From Brachybacterium sp. YJGR34 (GTDB lineage: Bacteria > Actinomycetota > Actinomycetes > Actinomycetales > Dermabacteraceae), in the NCBI RefSeq assembly GCF_003347015.1, contig NZ_PNFB01000020.1:1-64000 (forward strand): a DNA stretch of 64,000 nt, written 5' to 3'. Positions 46,090 to 55,258 of this stretch are shown here, piece by piece (position 1 is the stretch's first letter; the number at the start of each line of letters is the position of its first letter). Both the position numbers and the translations under genes were made by a program. Under the pieces are notes generated by a model. That model did no database searches. It saw only the letters and a list, made by a program, of their open reading frames with translations, and was not told the origin of the DNA.

Positions 46090-47498
46090 CAGTCGACCTC
46101 CACGATCTCGGAGGCCGCTCGGTCCACGGCTGCCCGGGCGGCGTCGGCATCGGCCCCGTCGAACCCGTGCACGACGATCGAGTAGCCGACGGTCTCCCCG
46201 CTGGGCAGCACCGCCACCCCGGCGAGGGTCGCGGCCCCGCCCAGATAGCCGGTCTTGCCCCGGACCAGTCCGCGCGCGTCCTCGGTCTCGGCCGCGTCGA
46301 AGCGCTCGGCGAGGGTCCCCGAGAGCCCGGCGACCGGGACGTCGAAGAGGATCGGCTCGAGGGCCGGCTCCTCGCCGGAGGAGACCTCGGCGAGGACGGC
46401 GGCGAGCAGAGCGGGCGGGACACGGTTCTCGCGGGAGAGCCCGGAGCCGTCGTGGATCTCGAGACCCGCGAGGTCCTCCTCGGCCACCCCCAGCTCGGCG
46501 CCGAGCGCGCGGATCTCGGCCTCGACCGCCGCCGCGGCGCTCTGGGGCGTGGTGGCCTCGCCGCGGCTCAGCGCGACCAGATGGGCGAGCAGCTCGGCCA
46601 GGGTGTTGTCGGAGATCTGCAGCGTCTCGCGCACGATCTCCTCGAGGGGCTCCGAGTGGATCTCCGTGCTCGCGGCCCCCGGCGGGGCCGTCCCCTCGGT
46701 GACCTCGCCGCGGACCGTCAGCCCGACGTCCCCGAGCAGCTGCGCGAAGCGGCGGGCGGCGTCGCCGGCGGGGTCGACGGACTTGGGGCCGTACTGCTCG
46801 CCGTCGAGCCATCCGCGGTCCAGGGCGAGGGACGCGGTGGGGGTCACCCAGCCGCCGGCGGTCCCGTTGTTCCCCCACGCGGGGTTCTGCCCGCCCTCGA
46901 TGAGGCTGTCGTCCAGCACCACGGAGACCTCCTCGGTCCCCTGCTCGGCGGCCAGCGCCGCGGCGGACTCCGCGAGAGCGCGCAGATCCTCCTCGCTGAG
47001 AGTCATGTCACCTCCGCTCACCAGGGTCACCACCCCGTCCTGCACCGCGGCTCGGGTGACGAGCACCTCCTGCCCGGTGTACTGACGCAGCACCGCGGCG
47101 GCGGTGAGCAGCTTGAGGGTCGAGGCGGGCACACGGGGGGTGTCGGGGTCCCGCGACGCGATCACCTCGCCGGAGCCCGCCTCCACGACGCTGTAGGCCA
47201 GGCCGCCGGAGACGACCGGCAGCTCGGCGGTCGCGTCCATCCGCTCCTGCAGGTCACCCTCGGCGATCGCCGGCGGCGGGACCCCTGCTCCCGGGCCGCC
47301 GTCGTCGATCGCGACACGCTCCCACTCCTCGGCCAGCGCCGGTGGGCCGGCGGCGGGGGACTCGCGGTCGGCACGCACCGTCAGCACGCCCGGGAACGCG
47401 TCCGTCAGATCGCCGAGCACGTAGAAGCCGGCGGGGACGGCGGCGCACATCACGATCGCCGTGGTGCGCCAGACGCGTTCCGATGCTCGAAGGGCCAT
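46089..47498 (-). CDS. dacB: D-alanyl-D-alanine carboxypeptidase/endopeptidase (PBP4, DacB)
   Basis: A 469-aa penicillin-binding protein. An N-terminal signal/anchor helix ([21 protein letters not shown]) leads to the catalytic domain with SxxK in [12 protein letters not shown] in [10 protein letters not shown] and KTG in [11 protein letters not shown]. It trims or hydrolyses peptidoglycan cross-links outside the cell. ATG 47498 has a TATCGT box 6 nt upstream, so this is probably the leaderless first gene of the tilS-hpt-ftsH-fol run. Confidence 0.94.
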   Translation of the reverse strand: MALRASERVWRTTAIVMCAAVPAGFYVLGDLTDAFPGVLTVRADRESPAAGPPALAEEWERVAIDDGGPGAGVPPPAIAEGDLQERMDATAELPVVSGGLAYSVVEAGSGEVIASRDPDTPRVPASTLKLLTAAAVLRQYTGQEVLVTRAAVQDGVVTLVSGGDMTLSEEDLRALAESAAALAAEQGTEEVSVVLDDSLIEGGQNPAWGNNGTAGGWVTPTASLALDRGWLDGEQYGPKSVDPAGDAARRFAQLLGDVGLTVRGEVTEGTAPPGAASTEIHSEPLEEIVRETLQISDNTLAELLAHLVALSRGEATTPQSAAAAVEAEIRALGAELGVAEEDLAGLEIHDGSGLSRENRVPPALLAAVLAEVSSGEEPALEPILFDVPVAGLSGTLAERFDAAETEDARGLVRGKTGYLGGAATLAGVAVLPSGETVGYSIVVHGFDGADADAARAAVDRAASEIVEVD

Positions 47499-47504
47499 GG
47501 GCCC

Positions 47505-47510
47505 ACGATA
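47505..47510 (-). promoter_or_regulatory. -10 box TATCGT, 6 nt before the dacB ATG
   Basis: TATCGT on the minus strand ends 6 nt before ATG 47498. It would drive the long minus-strand housekeeping operon as a leaderless mRNA. Confidence 0.5.
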
Positions 47511-47533
47511 TGGTGTCCGGGTCAGAACCAATG

Positions 47534-47578
47534 GCCCCAGGGGCCCGAGCAACCACAGGCCTCAGGGGCCCGAGCAAC
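47534..47578. repeat. Direct repeat CAGGGGCCCGAGCAAC in the ppa leader
   Basis: The 16-mer CAGGGGCCCGAGCAAC occurs at 47538-47553 and 47563-47578, with a near-identical GGCCCC/GGCCTC in front of each copy (25-nt period). It lies between the divergent dacB and ppa starts. Meaning unknown. Confidence 0.6.
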
Positions 47579-47590
47579 GGAGCGGCTGTC

Positions 47591-48103
47591 GTGGAATTCG
47601 ACGTGACGATCGAGATCCCTCGCGGGAACCGGAACAAGTATGAGGTGGACCACCACAACGGGCGCATCCGGCTGGACCGGATGCTGTTCACCGCCACTCG
47701 CTACCCGGACGATTACGGCTTCATCGAGGGGACCCTCGGCGAGGACGGCGACCCCCTGGACTGCCTGGTCCTGCTCGAGGAGCCGACCTTCCCGGGCTGC
47801 CTGATCCGATGCCGCGCGCTGGGCATGTTCCGCATGCGCGACGAGGCGGGCGGCGACGACAAGATCATCGCGGTGCCCGTCGGCGACCGTCGACAGGTGC
47901 GCCGCCAGGAGCTCACCGACGTCTCGGAGTTCCACCGCCTGGAGATCCAGCACTTCTTCGAGGTCTACAAGGACCTCGAGCCCGGCAAGAGCGTCGAGGG
48001 CGCGCACTGGGAGGGCCGCTCCGACGCGGAGGCGGAGATCCGCCAGTCCTACGTCCGCGCCGCCGGCACCGAGCACGCGAACGAGTTCACCCAGGAGGTC
48101 TGA
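47591..48103 (+). CDS. ppa: Inorganic pyrophosphatase (family I)
   Basis: A 170-aa soluble pyrophosphatase from GTG 47591, behind a CGGAG site. The metal-binding loop [20 protein letters not shown] and [14 protein letters not shown] are diagnostic. It drives biosynthetic reactions by removing pyrophosphate. It is divergent from dacB, the usual actinobacterial order, and ends in a strong hairpin. Confidence 0.96.
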   Translation: MEFDVTIEIPRGNRNKYEVDHHNGRIRLDRMLFTATRYPDDYGFIEGTLGEDGDPLDCLVLLEEPTFPGCLIRCRALGMFRMRDEAGGDDKIIAVPVGDRRQVRRQELTDVSEFHRLEIQHFFEVYKDLEPGKSVEGAHWEGRSDAEAEIRQSYVRAAGTEHANEFTQEV

Positions 48104-48133
48104 GCGCTCCCCGCTGGAGCACCCGGATCGCCA

Positions 48134-48169
48134 CGAGGGCCGGTCCCCCAGATGGGGGGCCGGCCCTCG
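48134..48169 (+). terminator. 16-bp hairpin between ppa and the EcsC gene
   Basis: Arms 48134-48149 and 48154-48169 pair with a single G-U wobble around an AGAT loop. It lies between convergent genes and can stop both. Confidence 0.8.
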
Positions 48170-48194
48170 TCGGTGCAGGGAGCCGCGCGTGCGG

Positions 48195-48932
48195 TCAGCT
48201 CTCGTCCACGGCCTCGCCCTCGAGCGTGGAGGCCTGGGAGTAGATCTCGAGCATCGCCTCGACCACGGACTTCGAGACGATCCGGGCGCCGATGGCGCCG
48301 ATGAGGGCGCCGAGCCCGAAGGGCAGGAGGCGGGCCAGCCAGATCCCTCCGGTGCGGGCCAGCATCCGCCGGCGGATGTACTTCGAGACCTGCCGGCTGA
48401 TCATGCCCGGCAGGAAGCCCCCGCCGTTCCCGCCCAGGAGCGAGTTCCACTGCAGGCCCTGCTTGCCCATGGCCTTGGCGATGATCTCGGTGCCGCGCTC
48501 GCCGCTGAGCACCGCCAGGAGCACCAGGCGCCGCGTGTTGCGGTCGCTCATGTCCACGTCGTGGATGTCCGCCGCGGCGAGCGTGAGGAAGGCGCAGGAC
48601 TCGGCGAAGGTGAGCCCCTCGCCGACGGTGAGACCGACGGCGGCGACCGTGCCCAGCCCGGGCAGCGCCGCGGCGCCGCCGATGCCGGCGCCGGTGGCGA
48701 TGTTCAGCGCGGAGAAGCGCCGAGTGACCATCTCGAGCAGCTGGCGGTCGGTCGCCTCGGGGTGCTTGGCCCGCAGCCGGTCCACGTAGCGGTGCGCGAT
48801 CGGCGCCTGCACCTTCAGCGCGGCGTCGACGAGCGCCAGCCAGCGCTCGTCGATCAGCTCGGGGGGCACGTCCAGGGCCTGCTTCTCGCTGGATTCCGGG
48901 TCGGGGGTCATCGCATCGCTCGTGGCCACCAT
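48195..48932 (-). CDS. EcsC-family protein
   Basis: A 245-aa protein. The alanine/glycine-rich segment GAGIGGAAALPGLGTVAAVGL and the acidic helix FAESCAFLTLAAADIHDVDM are the EcsC core, and a Gly-rich part with LLPFGLGALIGAIGARIVSK follows. EcsC proteins are peripheral membrane proteins of unclear role. It is a single gene, convergent with ppa. Confidence 0.82.
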   Translation of the reverse strand: MVATSDAMTPDPESSEKQALDVPPELIDERWLALVDAALKVQAPIAHRYVDRLRAKHPEATDRQLLEMVTRRFSALNIATGAGIGGAAALPGLGTVAAVGLTVGEGLTFAESCAFLTLAAADIHDVDMSDRNTRRLVLLAVLSGERGTEIIAKAMGKQGLQWNSLLGGNGGGFLPGMISRQVSKYIRRRMLARTGGIWLARLLPFGLGALIGAIGARIVSKSVVEAMLEIYSQASTLEGEAVDES

Positions 48933-49071
48933 CGGCTCCGTTCTGTGGGGTCGTCAACGAGGGTCACGGTACCGCCGCCGGCTGGGGGATCCGGGCATCC
49001 TTCGCGGACGCGGCGCGCGAAGGATGCGGGACGGAGCGCGCTGCGACGCTCCGGACGGCGGGAGGTGCACG

Positions 49072-49755
49072 TCAGGACAGGACGACCTCTCCCTCGCCCA
49101 GCCGGGTGATCTCCCCGGTCAGGCCCAGCAGGCGGACCGCCTCCGAGAGCTCCTGGTAGTGGCCGGCGTAGCCGGACCCGATGAGGGAGCGGGGCACCAT
49201 GCGGTCGTGGCACAGGGTGCCGTCCAGATGGTCGGTCTCATGCTGGAGGATGCGCGCGCTCCAGCCGATGTGCTCCTCCTCGACCTCCTGCAGGACACCG
49301 CCCGGACGCAGCTCGAGGGCCCGCAGCCGCACCCGCCGGGCCCGGGGGACGATCGACTGCCAGCCGTCCACGGAGAGGCAGCCCTCGAAGGCGAAGACGC
49401 GCTCCTCGCCCAGGGGCTCGAGCACCGGGTCGAGCAGGGCGCGCAGGGGCAGCGGACGGCGTTCGAGCAGGGCATCGTCCGGATCCTCCCCGTCCTCGCT
49501 CGCGAAGGGATCCTCGGCGACGAAGAACCGCATCGGCAGCCCCACCTGCGGGGCGGCCAGGCCCACGCCCGGTGCGTCGCGCATGGTGACGGTCATGGCA
49601 TCGGCGAGCTCCGCCAGCAGGGGGAGCTCGAGCCGGTCGCGGGCCGTGACGGCCCGACGGCGCAGCGCCGGGTGGCCGGCCTGCACGATGCGCAGCGGGT
49701 CGCCCTCCTTCTCACGGCGGTCGAGGATCTTCCGGGTCAGCTCAGTGGTGTCCAC
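49072..49755 (-). CDS. def: Peptide deformylase
   Basis: A 227-aa metalloenzyme removing formyl groups from new proteins. All three motifs are present: GVGLAAPQ, EGCLSV with the metal Cys, and QHETDHLDG with the two metal His and catalytic Glu. The segment after residue 80 carries an acidic insertion (DPFASEDGEDPDD). GTG 49755 follows a GATACT box by 6 nt. Confidence 0.94.
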   Translation of the reverse strand: MDTTELTRKILDRREKEGDPLRIVQAGHPALRRRAVTARDRLELPLLAELADAMTVTMRDAPGVGLAAPQVGLPMRFFVAEDPFASEDGEDPDDALLERRPLPLRALLDPVLEPLGEERVFAFEGCLSVDGWQSIVPRARRVRLRALELRPGGVLQEVEEEHIGWSARILQHETDHLDGTLCHDRMVPRSLIGSGYAGHYQELSEAVRLLGLTGEITRLGEGEVVLS

Positions 49756-49761
49756 CGTGCC

Positions 49762-49767
49762 AGTATC
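49762..49767 (-). promoter_or_regulatory. -10-like box GATACT, 6 nt before the def GTG
   Basis: GATACT lacks the first T of TANNNT but keeps A at position 2 and T at position 6, at the spacing seen for other likely leaderless genes here. Confidence 0.35.
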
Positions 49768-49836
49768 GCGCAGGCGGTCGCGGGCTCCCGCGACACCCCG
49801 TCGCGAGCAGGTGCGCGAGCATGGTGAGACGTGGGC

Positions 49837-49842
49837 TACACT
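49837..49842 (+). promoter_or_regulatory. -10 box TACACT with a hairpin-bearing leader for the ATPase gene
   Basis: TACACT lies 106 nt before the ATG of the MsmK-like gene. The leader contains a small stem CCGGCA/TGCCGG (49916-49921 and 49928-49933) just before the AAGGAG ribosome binding site, which could modulate translation. Confidence 0.4.
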
Positions 49843-49948
49843 TCCGGTGGCCGGTGCGAGGACGCACCTCTCCGAGACGTCCGAGACCGGCTGGCATCAC
49901 TTCACAACGGACCGTCCGGCACGTACCTGCCGGTGAAGGAGAAACACC

Positions 49949-51034
49949 ATGGCAACAGTCACGTTCGACAACGCATCACGCGTCTACCCGGGCCAGGAGC
50001 GCCCGGCCGTCGACAACCTCAACATCGAGATCGGCGACGGCGAGTTCCTCGTGCTGGTCGGCCCCTCGGGCTGCGGCAAGTCGACCTCCCTGCGCATGCT
50101 CGCCGGTCTCGAGGAGATCGACGCGGGACGCATCCTCATCGGCGACCGCGACGTCACCGACGTCCCGCCGAAGGACCGCGACATCGCGATGGTGTTCCAG
50201 AACTACGCGCTGTACCCGCACATGTCGGTGGCCGACAACATGGGCTTCGCCCTGAAGATCGCCGGCACCCCGAAGGCCGAGATCCGCAAGCGGGTCGAGG
50301 ACGCGGCCGCGATCCTGGACCTCACCGAGTACCTCGACCGCAAGCCGAAGGCGCTCTCCGGCGGTCAGCGCCAGCGTGTGGCCATGGGACGTGCGATCGT
50401 CCGCTCGCCCCAGGTGTTCCTCATGGACGAGCCGCTCTCGAACCTCGATGCGAAGCTCCGCGTCTCCACCCGTACCCAGATCGCGTCGCTGCAGCGTCGC
50501 CTGGGCGTCACCACGGTCTACGTCACCCACGACCAGACCGAGGCCATGACGATGGGTGACCGCGTGGCGGTCCTCGACCGCGGCGTGCTCCAGCAGATCG
50601 ACTCGCCCCGCCGCATGTACGACCACCCGAACAACGTGTTCGTGGCCGGCTTCATCGGCTCCCCGGCGATGAACCTGCTCGAGGAGCCCCTCACCGATCA
50701 GGGCATCCAGTTCGGCGGCGCCGTGATCCCCGTGGACCGCACCACCCTCTCCGGCACCGACGAGAAGTCGGTGACCGTGGGCGTGCGCCCCGAGGACCTC
50801 GAGCTGGTCGGCACCGACCAGGGCATCGCGGTCGAGGTCGACGTCGTCGAGGAGCTCGGCGCCGACGCCTTCATCTACGGTCGTCGCGCCGGTGCGGCGG
50901 ACACGTCCAAGCCGTTCATCGCCCGCGTCGACGGTCGGAACGCCCCGGAGAAGGGGTCGACGGTGTTCTTCCGCCCCAAGCCGGACCACCTGCACCTCTT
51001 CGACGTGAAGAACGGTCAGCGCCTGGGCGACTGA
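49949..51034 (+). CDS. Sugar ABC transporter ATPase (MsmK/UgpC/MalK type), orphan
   Basis: A 361-aa ATPase of the carbohydrate-import class. Walker A GPSGCGKST, Q-loop VFQNYALYPHMSV, signature LSGGQRQRVAMGRAI, Walker B VFLMDEPLSNLDAKLR and the THDQTEAMTMG switch are intact. A TOBE/regulatory domain fills the last 130 residues. No permease or binding protein is nearby. In Gram-positive bacteria such single MsmK-like ATPases energise several sugar importers, so this protein is a candidate motor for the fucose-locus permeases. Confidence 0.94.
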   Translation: MATVTFDNASRVYPGQERPAVDNLNIEIGDGEFLVLVGPSGCGKSTSLRMLAGLEEIDAGRILIGDRDVTDVPPKDRDIAMVFQNYALYPHMSVADNMGFALKIAGTPKAEIRKRVEDAAAILDLTEYLDRKPKALSGGQRQRVAMGRAIVRSPQVFLMDEPLSNLDAKLRVSTRTQIASLQRRLGVTTVYVTHDQTEAMTMGDRVAVLDRGVLQQIDSPRRMYDHPNNVFVAGFIGSPAMNLLEEPLTDQGIQFGGAVIPVDRTTLSGTDEKSVTVGVRPEDLELVGTDQGIAVEVDVVEELGADAFIYGRRAGAADTSKPFIARVDGRNAPEKGSTVFFRPKPDHLHLFDVKNGQRLGD

Positions 51035-51053
51035 GTCCCCTCAGGCACCATGC

Positions 51054-51085
51054 GACGGGCGTCCGGCTGCTGCCGGGCGCCCGTC
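51054..51085 (+). terminator. 13-bp hairpin after the ATPase gene
   Basis: Arms 51054-51066 and 51073-51085 pair with one G-U wobble around CTGCTG, 20 nt after the ATPase stop. The flanking bases add one more pair. Confidence 0.7.
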
Positions 51086-51196
51086 GTCGTCCGCGGCGGG
51101 CGCCGGGGTGCGCCGCGGGAGGGTGCCGGATCGTGACGTCGGTGTGGAGATGACGGGAAAACGCGCCGGGAGTGGTCCCGAGGGCCCCGGACGGGA

Positions 51197-51202
51197 GAGA
51201 AT
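51197..51202 (+). promoter_or_regulatory. -10-like box GAGAAT, 6 nt before the DUF4032 gene
   Basis: GAGAAT keeps the A at position 2 and final T, and ends 6 nt before ATG 51209 with no ribosome binding site in between. Confidence 0.4.
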
Positions 51203-51208
51203 GGACCA

Positions 51209-52450
51209 ATGGCACCTCTGGAGATCACCGCGGCCCGGCCCGATCCGGCCCTGCTGGACCTGCCGTGGGGGCAGGCTCTCGAGCACTGGCCCGAGGACAT
51301 CCTCGCCGCGCTCCCCCGCGGCATCTCCCGGCACGTGGTGCGCTTCGTGCGGGTCTCCGGCCGCGTGCTCGCCCTCAAGGAGATCAACCACCACCTGGCC
51401 CGGCGCGAGTACGAGATGCTGCGCGTGCTGCGTCGGATGGGGGTCCCCGCGGTCGAGCCCTTCGCGGTGATCTCCGGTCGCACCGACGCCGAGGGCGAAC
51501 CGCTCGATGCCGTGCTGATCACGCGCCACCTGCAGTTCTCACTGCCCTACCGGGCCGTGTTCAGCCAGGTCTCGCGCCAGAACACCGCGCACCGGCTGCT
51601 GGATGCGCTGGCCGTCCTGCTGGTGCGTCTGCACCTCGACGGCTTCTACTGGGGCGACGTCTCGCTGTCCAACACCCTGTTCCGCCGTGACGCCGGCGAG
51701 TTCGCCGCCTATCTCGTCGACGTCGAGACCGGGTCGCTGTACGAGAAGCTCACCGTCGGCCAGCGCCACTACGACCTCGACCTCGCGCGCACCAACATCA
51801 TCGGCGAGCTCATGGACCTCCAGGCCGGCGAGATGTTCGATCCCGAGGCGGATCCGGTCCTGACCGGCGACGACCTGGTCTCCCGCTACACCGAGCTGTG
51901 GGAGGCGCTGACCTCCAAGGAGCGGTTCTCGGCCGACGAGAGGTGGCGGGTCTCCGCCCGGATCGAGAAGCTCAACGCCCTGGGCTTCGACGTGGGCGAG
52001 CTCGACATCACCACCGACCTCGACGGCACCACCCTCGCGATCCAGCCCAAGGTCGTGGACGCCGGGCATCATTCGCGGCGCCTGATGCGCCTGACCGGCA
52101 TCGACGCGCAGGAGAACCAGGCCCGCCGGCTGCTCAACGATCTCGACCAGTACCAGGCCGCCACGGAGCAGCAGGCCGAGGACGAGGAGTTCGTGGCCCA
52201 CGAATGGCTCAAAGAGCAGTACGAGCCGGTGGTCCGCGCGATCCCCCGGTCCATGCGCTCCAAGCTCGAGCCCGCGGAGTTCTTCCACGAGATCCTCGAG
52301 CACAAGTGGTTCCTGTCCGAGCAGAAGGGGCTGGACGTCAGCCTCGACGACACGGTGCGCGACTTCATCCTCTCGGAGCTGATCCACCGCCCCGACGAGA
52401 AGTCGCTGGTGACGACGGAGACCTCGGCGCTGTCGATCTTCGACAGCTGA
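51209..52450 (+). CDS. DUF4032 / kinase-fold protein
   Basis: A 413-aa protein. The first half is a lipopolysaccharide-kinase-like fold: a Lys in RVLALKEINHHLARREYEML, the catalytic-loop-like GFYWGDVSLSNTLF and a DFG-like LVDVETGSLY. The second half is the DUF4032 domain, including AHEWLKEQYEPVVRAIP and FFHEILEHKWFLSE. The Asp and Asn of the loop are kept, so kinase activity is possible, but the substrate is unknown. It is a single gene, convergent with rlmB. Confidence 0.85.
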   Translation: MAPLEITAARPDPALLDLPWGQALEHWPEDILAALPRGISRHVVRFVRVSGRVLALKEINHHLARREYEMLRVLRRMGVPAVEPFAVISGRTDAEGEPLDAVLITRHLQFSLPYRAVFSQVSRQNTAHRLLDALAVLLVRLHLDGFYWGDVSLSNTLFRRDAGEFAAYLVDVETGSLYEKLTVGQRHYDLDLARTNIIGELMDLQAGEMFDPEADPVLTGDDLVSRYTELWEALTSKERFSADERWRVSARIEKLNALGFDVGELDITTDLDGTTLAIQPKVVDAGHHSRRLMRLTGIDAQENQARRLLNDLDQYQAATEQQAEDEEFVAHEWLKEQYEPVVRAIPRSMRSKLEPAEFFHEILEHKWFLSEQKGLDVSLDDTVRDFILSELIHRPDEKSLVTTETSALSIFDS

Positions 52451-52590
52451 GGCCGGGCCCGGCCGGAGCGGGCGCCGGGACCGCCGGCTCCCGCGCCGAG
52501 CTGGTCTTCCGGTCCGGTGAGCACATGCTCACGGGACCCTATGACCAGCTCGAGCGCGGCCGGGCGGCCGGTGGGGTCCTCCCCGGGAGG

Positions 52591-52653
52591 TCGATCAGGC
52601 TGCGCCCTCTGCCCGATCTCCTGCCGGTTCGTCCCTCACCAGCACGTCGATCA
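52591..52653. repeat. 56-bp repeat, diverged copy B
   Basis: TCGATCAGG occurs at 52591 and 52647, exactly 56 bp apart. The intervening part has GATCTCCTGCCG and CAGCACG in the same order as arrays A and C. The right-hand copy supplies the rlmB stop codon (TGA at 52651-52653). The remainder of the 200-bp gap (52451-52590) shows nothing recognisable. Confidence 0.75.
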
Positions 52654-53616
52654 GGCCAAGCCCTGCCGCTCGCGGACCCCGGAGAGCTCGTAGAGCGCGA
52701 TGGCGGCGGCGACCGAGGCGTTCAGCGACTCCGCGCGTCCGCCCATCGGGACCGAGACCACCTGGTCGCTGATCTCCCGGGCCAGGCGCGAGAGACCCTT
52801 GCCCTCGGCGCCGACCACGAGCGCGGCCGGCTGGGTGCCCAGCTCGAGCCCGCGGGTGGTGACATCGCCGTCCGCGTCGAGGCCCAGCACGAACACGCCC
52901 TTCTCCTTGAGGGAGGTCAGGGCGCGGTTGAGATTGGTGACCTGGGCGACGCGCACACGGCCGGCCGCACCCGCCGCGACCTTCCATACGCTCGCGGTCA
53001 TCGAGACGCTGCGACGCTCGGGCACGATGACACCGTGCGCACCGAAGGCGTCGGCCGAACGCAGGATCGCGCCCAGGTTGCGCGGGTCGGTGATCCCGTC
53101 GAGGGCGACCAGCAGCGGGGGCTCGAACCGCTCCGCGGCGACGGCCAGCAGCTCGTCGAGGTCCGCATAGGAGTAGGGCGGAATGGTCAGCGCCACGCCC
53201 TGGTGGACGGAGCGATCGGTCATCCGGTCCAGGTCCGTGCGCGAGGCCTCCGCGATCGGCAGGCCCCGGGCGGTGGCCAGGCGCATGATCTCGCGCACCC
53301 GCTCATCGGAGTCCAGGCGGACCATGACGGTCAGCTGCGTGGCCGGGATGTCCTCCCGCAGCGCTTCGAGCACCGCGTTGCGTCCGGCGACCTGGTCGCT
53401 GCCGGGGGCCTTGCCCTTCCCGGAGCCTCCGCGGCGCGCGCCGGAGCCGCTCGCCGCGGAGGAGGTGCCGGCGAAGGCCTTGTGGGCGGGCCGGTCCTGC
53501 GCCTTGGGGGTGGGGCCCCTGCCTTCGAGTCCGCGGCGGCGCACGCCGCCGGAGCCGACGGTCGCCCCCTTCTTGCTCTTGCGCACCGCGCCGCGGCGCG
53601 AGCTGTTTCCTGCCAT
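52651..53616 (-). CDS. rlmB: 23S rRNA (guanosine-2'-O-)methyltransferase RlmB (SpoU family)
   Basis: A 321-aa TrmH/SpoU methylase. An Arg/Lys/Gly-rich, disordered start of about 65 residues precedes the substrate-binding domain (VAGRNAVLEAL). The knotted catalytic domain follows, with motif 1 DPRNLGAILRSADAFGA, motif 2 VVGAEGKGLSRL and motif 3 VSVPMGGRAESLNASVAAAI. It acts on 23S rRNA by family analogy. It follows cysS by 20 nt, the classic actinobacterial pair. Confidence 0.93.
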   Translation of the reverse strand: MAGNSSRRGAVRKSKKGATVGSGGVRRRGLEGRGPTPKAQDRPAHKAFAGTSSAASGSGARRGGSGKGKAPGSDQVAGRNAVLEALREDIPATQLTVMVRLDSDERVREIMRLATARGLPIAEASRTDLDRMTDRSVHQGVALTIPPYSYADLDELLAVAAERFEPPLLVALDGITDPRNLGAILRSADAFGAHGVIVPERRSVSMTASVWKVAAGAAGRVRVAQVTNLNRALTSLKEKGVFVLGLDADGDVTTRGLELGTQPAALVVGAEGKGLSRLAREISDQVVSVPMGGRAESLNASVAAAIALYELSGVRERQGLA

Positions 53617-53636
53617 GGAAGTCTCCTCAGTCCTGC

Positions 53637-55082
53637 TCAGTCTCGGGTCTCGAGCGTCCAGCGGGCGCCGTCCTGGCCGTCCTCGATGCGGATGCCCGCG
53701 GCGCTCAGCGCGTCCCGCAGGGCATCGGCCCGGGCCCAGTCCTTCTCGGCGCGGGCGGCCGCGCGGGCGGCCAGCTGGGTGGTGATCAGTGCGTCCAGCG
53801 CGGCGTGCTCGGCACCGGCGGATCCGGAGTGCTCGCCCCACTGCGCACCCAGCGGATCCAGTCCCAGCACGTCGAGCATCGCCCGCAGGCGGCCCAGGCC
53901 CTGCCCGACCGCCGTGCCGTCGGATGCCCCGCCGGCGGCCAGCAGGGAGTTCAGCGCCGACTGCTCGCGGTGGATCACCGCGAGAGCCTCGGGGACGGCG
54001 AGATCCTCGTCCATCGCCGCGACGAAGTCCTCCGGCAGCTCCACCGCGGCGAGATCGGCCTCCGCGGCCGCGATCGGGTCCTCGCCGAGGAGCTCCGCGG
54101 CCCGTCGCGCGGTGGCGGTGAAGCGCTCCCAGACCACCTCCGCCTCGCGCATCGCCGTCGCGTTGTACTCGACGGTGGCGCGATAGTGCCCGCCCACCAG
54201 GGCCAGCCGCACGGCGGGCGTGGGGTGCTCGGTCAGCGCGCGAGCCGCGGTGACGAAGTTGTCCAGGCTCTTGCCCATCTTCAACCCGTCCACCGTGAGC
54301 ACGCCCGCGTGCATCCAGCGGCGCGCGAAGCCGTAGCCGGCGGCATGGGACTGCGCCTGTTCGTTCTCGTGATGAGGGAAGCGCAGGTCCAGCCCGCCGG
54401 CGTGGATGTCGAAGGTCTCCCCCAGGTACTTGCGGCTCATCGCCGAGCACTCGAGGTGCCAGCCCGGTCGGCCGCGTCCGAAGGGGGTGTCCCAGGAGGC
54501 GGTCTCCGGCTCCGCCGGCTTGGCGGCCTTCCACAGCGCGAAGTCGCGCTGGTCCCGCTTGCCCGGCTCGCGCTCCTCCCCCGCGTCCTGCATGTCTTCC
54601 AGCGACTGCCGGGTGAGGGCGCCGTAGGTGGGGAAGGAGGCCACGTCGAAGTAGACCGACCCCTCGCCGTCGGCGTAGGCGTGCCCGCGCTCGATGAGGC
54701 GCTGCATGAGCTCGATCATCTCCGGGACGTGGCCGGTGGCCCGCGGCTCATAGGTGGGCCGGCGATTGCCGATCCGGTCCAGCACGTCCTGGAACTCGCG
54801 CTCGAAGCGCAGCGACCAGGCCCACCAGGCGGTGCCGGCCTCGACGGACTTCGTGAGGATCTTGTCCTCGATGTCGGTGACGTTGCGGACGTGCGTGACC
54901 TCGTGCCCGCTGCGCTCGAGCCAGCGCACCAGCACGTCGAAGGCGAGGAAGGTGCGCAGGTGACCCAGGTGCGGCGCGCCCTGTGTCGTGGGACCGCAGA
55001 CATACAGCGACACCGCCCCCTCGCGCACCGGCTCCAGAGGGGCCGTCGTACGGGTGGCGGTGTCGTGCAGTCGAAGGGTCAC
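53637..55082 (-). CDS. cysS: Cysteinyl-tRNA synthetase
   Basis: A 481-aa class I synthetase. HIGH appears as APHLGHLRT, the zinc site as YVCGPT, LECSAMS and FPHHENEQ, and KMSKS as KMGKSLDN with Gly in place of the first Ser. Full length and the presence of the C-terminal helical domain ([22 protein letters not shown]) separate it from the shorter mycothiol ligase MshC. GTG 55082 follows a TACCCT box by 7 nt, and an array of 56-bp repeats lies directly upstream. Confidence 0.95.
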   Translation of the reverse strand: MTLRLHDTATRTTAPLEPVREGAVSLYVCGPTTQGAPHLGHLRTFLAFDVLVRWLERSGHEVTHVRNVTDIEDKILTKSVEAGTAWWAWSLRFEREFQDVLDRIGNRRPTYEPRATGHVPEMIELMQRLIERGHAYADGEGSVYFDVASFPTYGALTRQSLEDMQDAGEEREPGKRDQRDFALWKAAKPAEPETASWDTPFGRGRPGWHLECSAMSRKYLGETFDIHAGGLDLRFPHHENEQAQSHAAGYGFARRWMHAGVLTVDGLKMGKSLDNFVTAARALTEHPTPAVRLALVGGHYRATVEYNATAMREAEVVWERFTATARRAAELLGEDPIAAAEADLAAVELPEDFVAAMDEDLAVPEALAVIHREQSALNSLLAAGGASDGTAVGQGLGRLRAMLDVLGLDPLGAQWGEHSGSAGAEHAALDALITTQLAARAAARAEKDWARADALRDALSAAGIRIEDGQDGARWTLETRD

Positions 55083-55089
55083 GTGCTCC

Positions 55090-55095
55090 AGGGTA
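55090..55095 (-). promoter_or_regulatory. -10 box TACCCT, 7 nt before the cysS GTG
   Basis: TACCCT on the minus strand fits TANNNT. The 7 nt to the start codon include GGAG, so translation could be leaderless or use a very short leader. Confidence 0.45.
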
Positions 55096-55124
55096 CTGCC
55101 CCGGAGGACGCCCGGTGCTCACGA

Positions 55125-55258
55125 GCTCGCAGCACGTCGATCAGTCGGTGCCGTCCTGACTGATCTCCTGCCGCTCGCACGCTCGCAGCACGTCGATCAG
55201 TCGGTGCCGCTCTGACTGATCTCCTGCCGCTCGCACGCTCGCAGCACGTCGATCAGTC
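55125..55258. repeat. 56-bp tandem repeat array C (about 2.4 copies)
   Basis: CTCGCAGCACGTCGATCAG begins at 55126, 55182 and 55238, exactly 56 bp apart. Two stems GATCAGTC/GACTGATC, each with an 11-nt loop (55139-55165 and 55195-55221), are identical in the stem and differ in the loop. The last copy supplies the stop codon of the holin-like gene (TGA at 55253-55255), and the array lies upstream of cysS. Confidence 0.88.

Noticed and set aside
53637..55082. cysS as mycothiol ligase mshC
   Set aside because: At 481 residues with a full C-terminal domain and next to rlmB it matches cysteinyl-tRNA synthetase rather than the shorter MshC.
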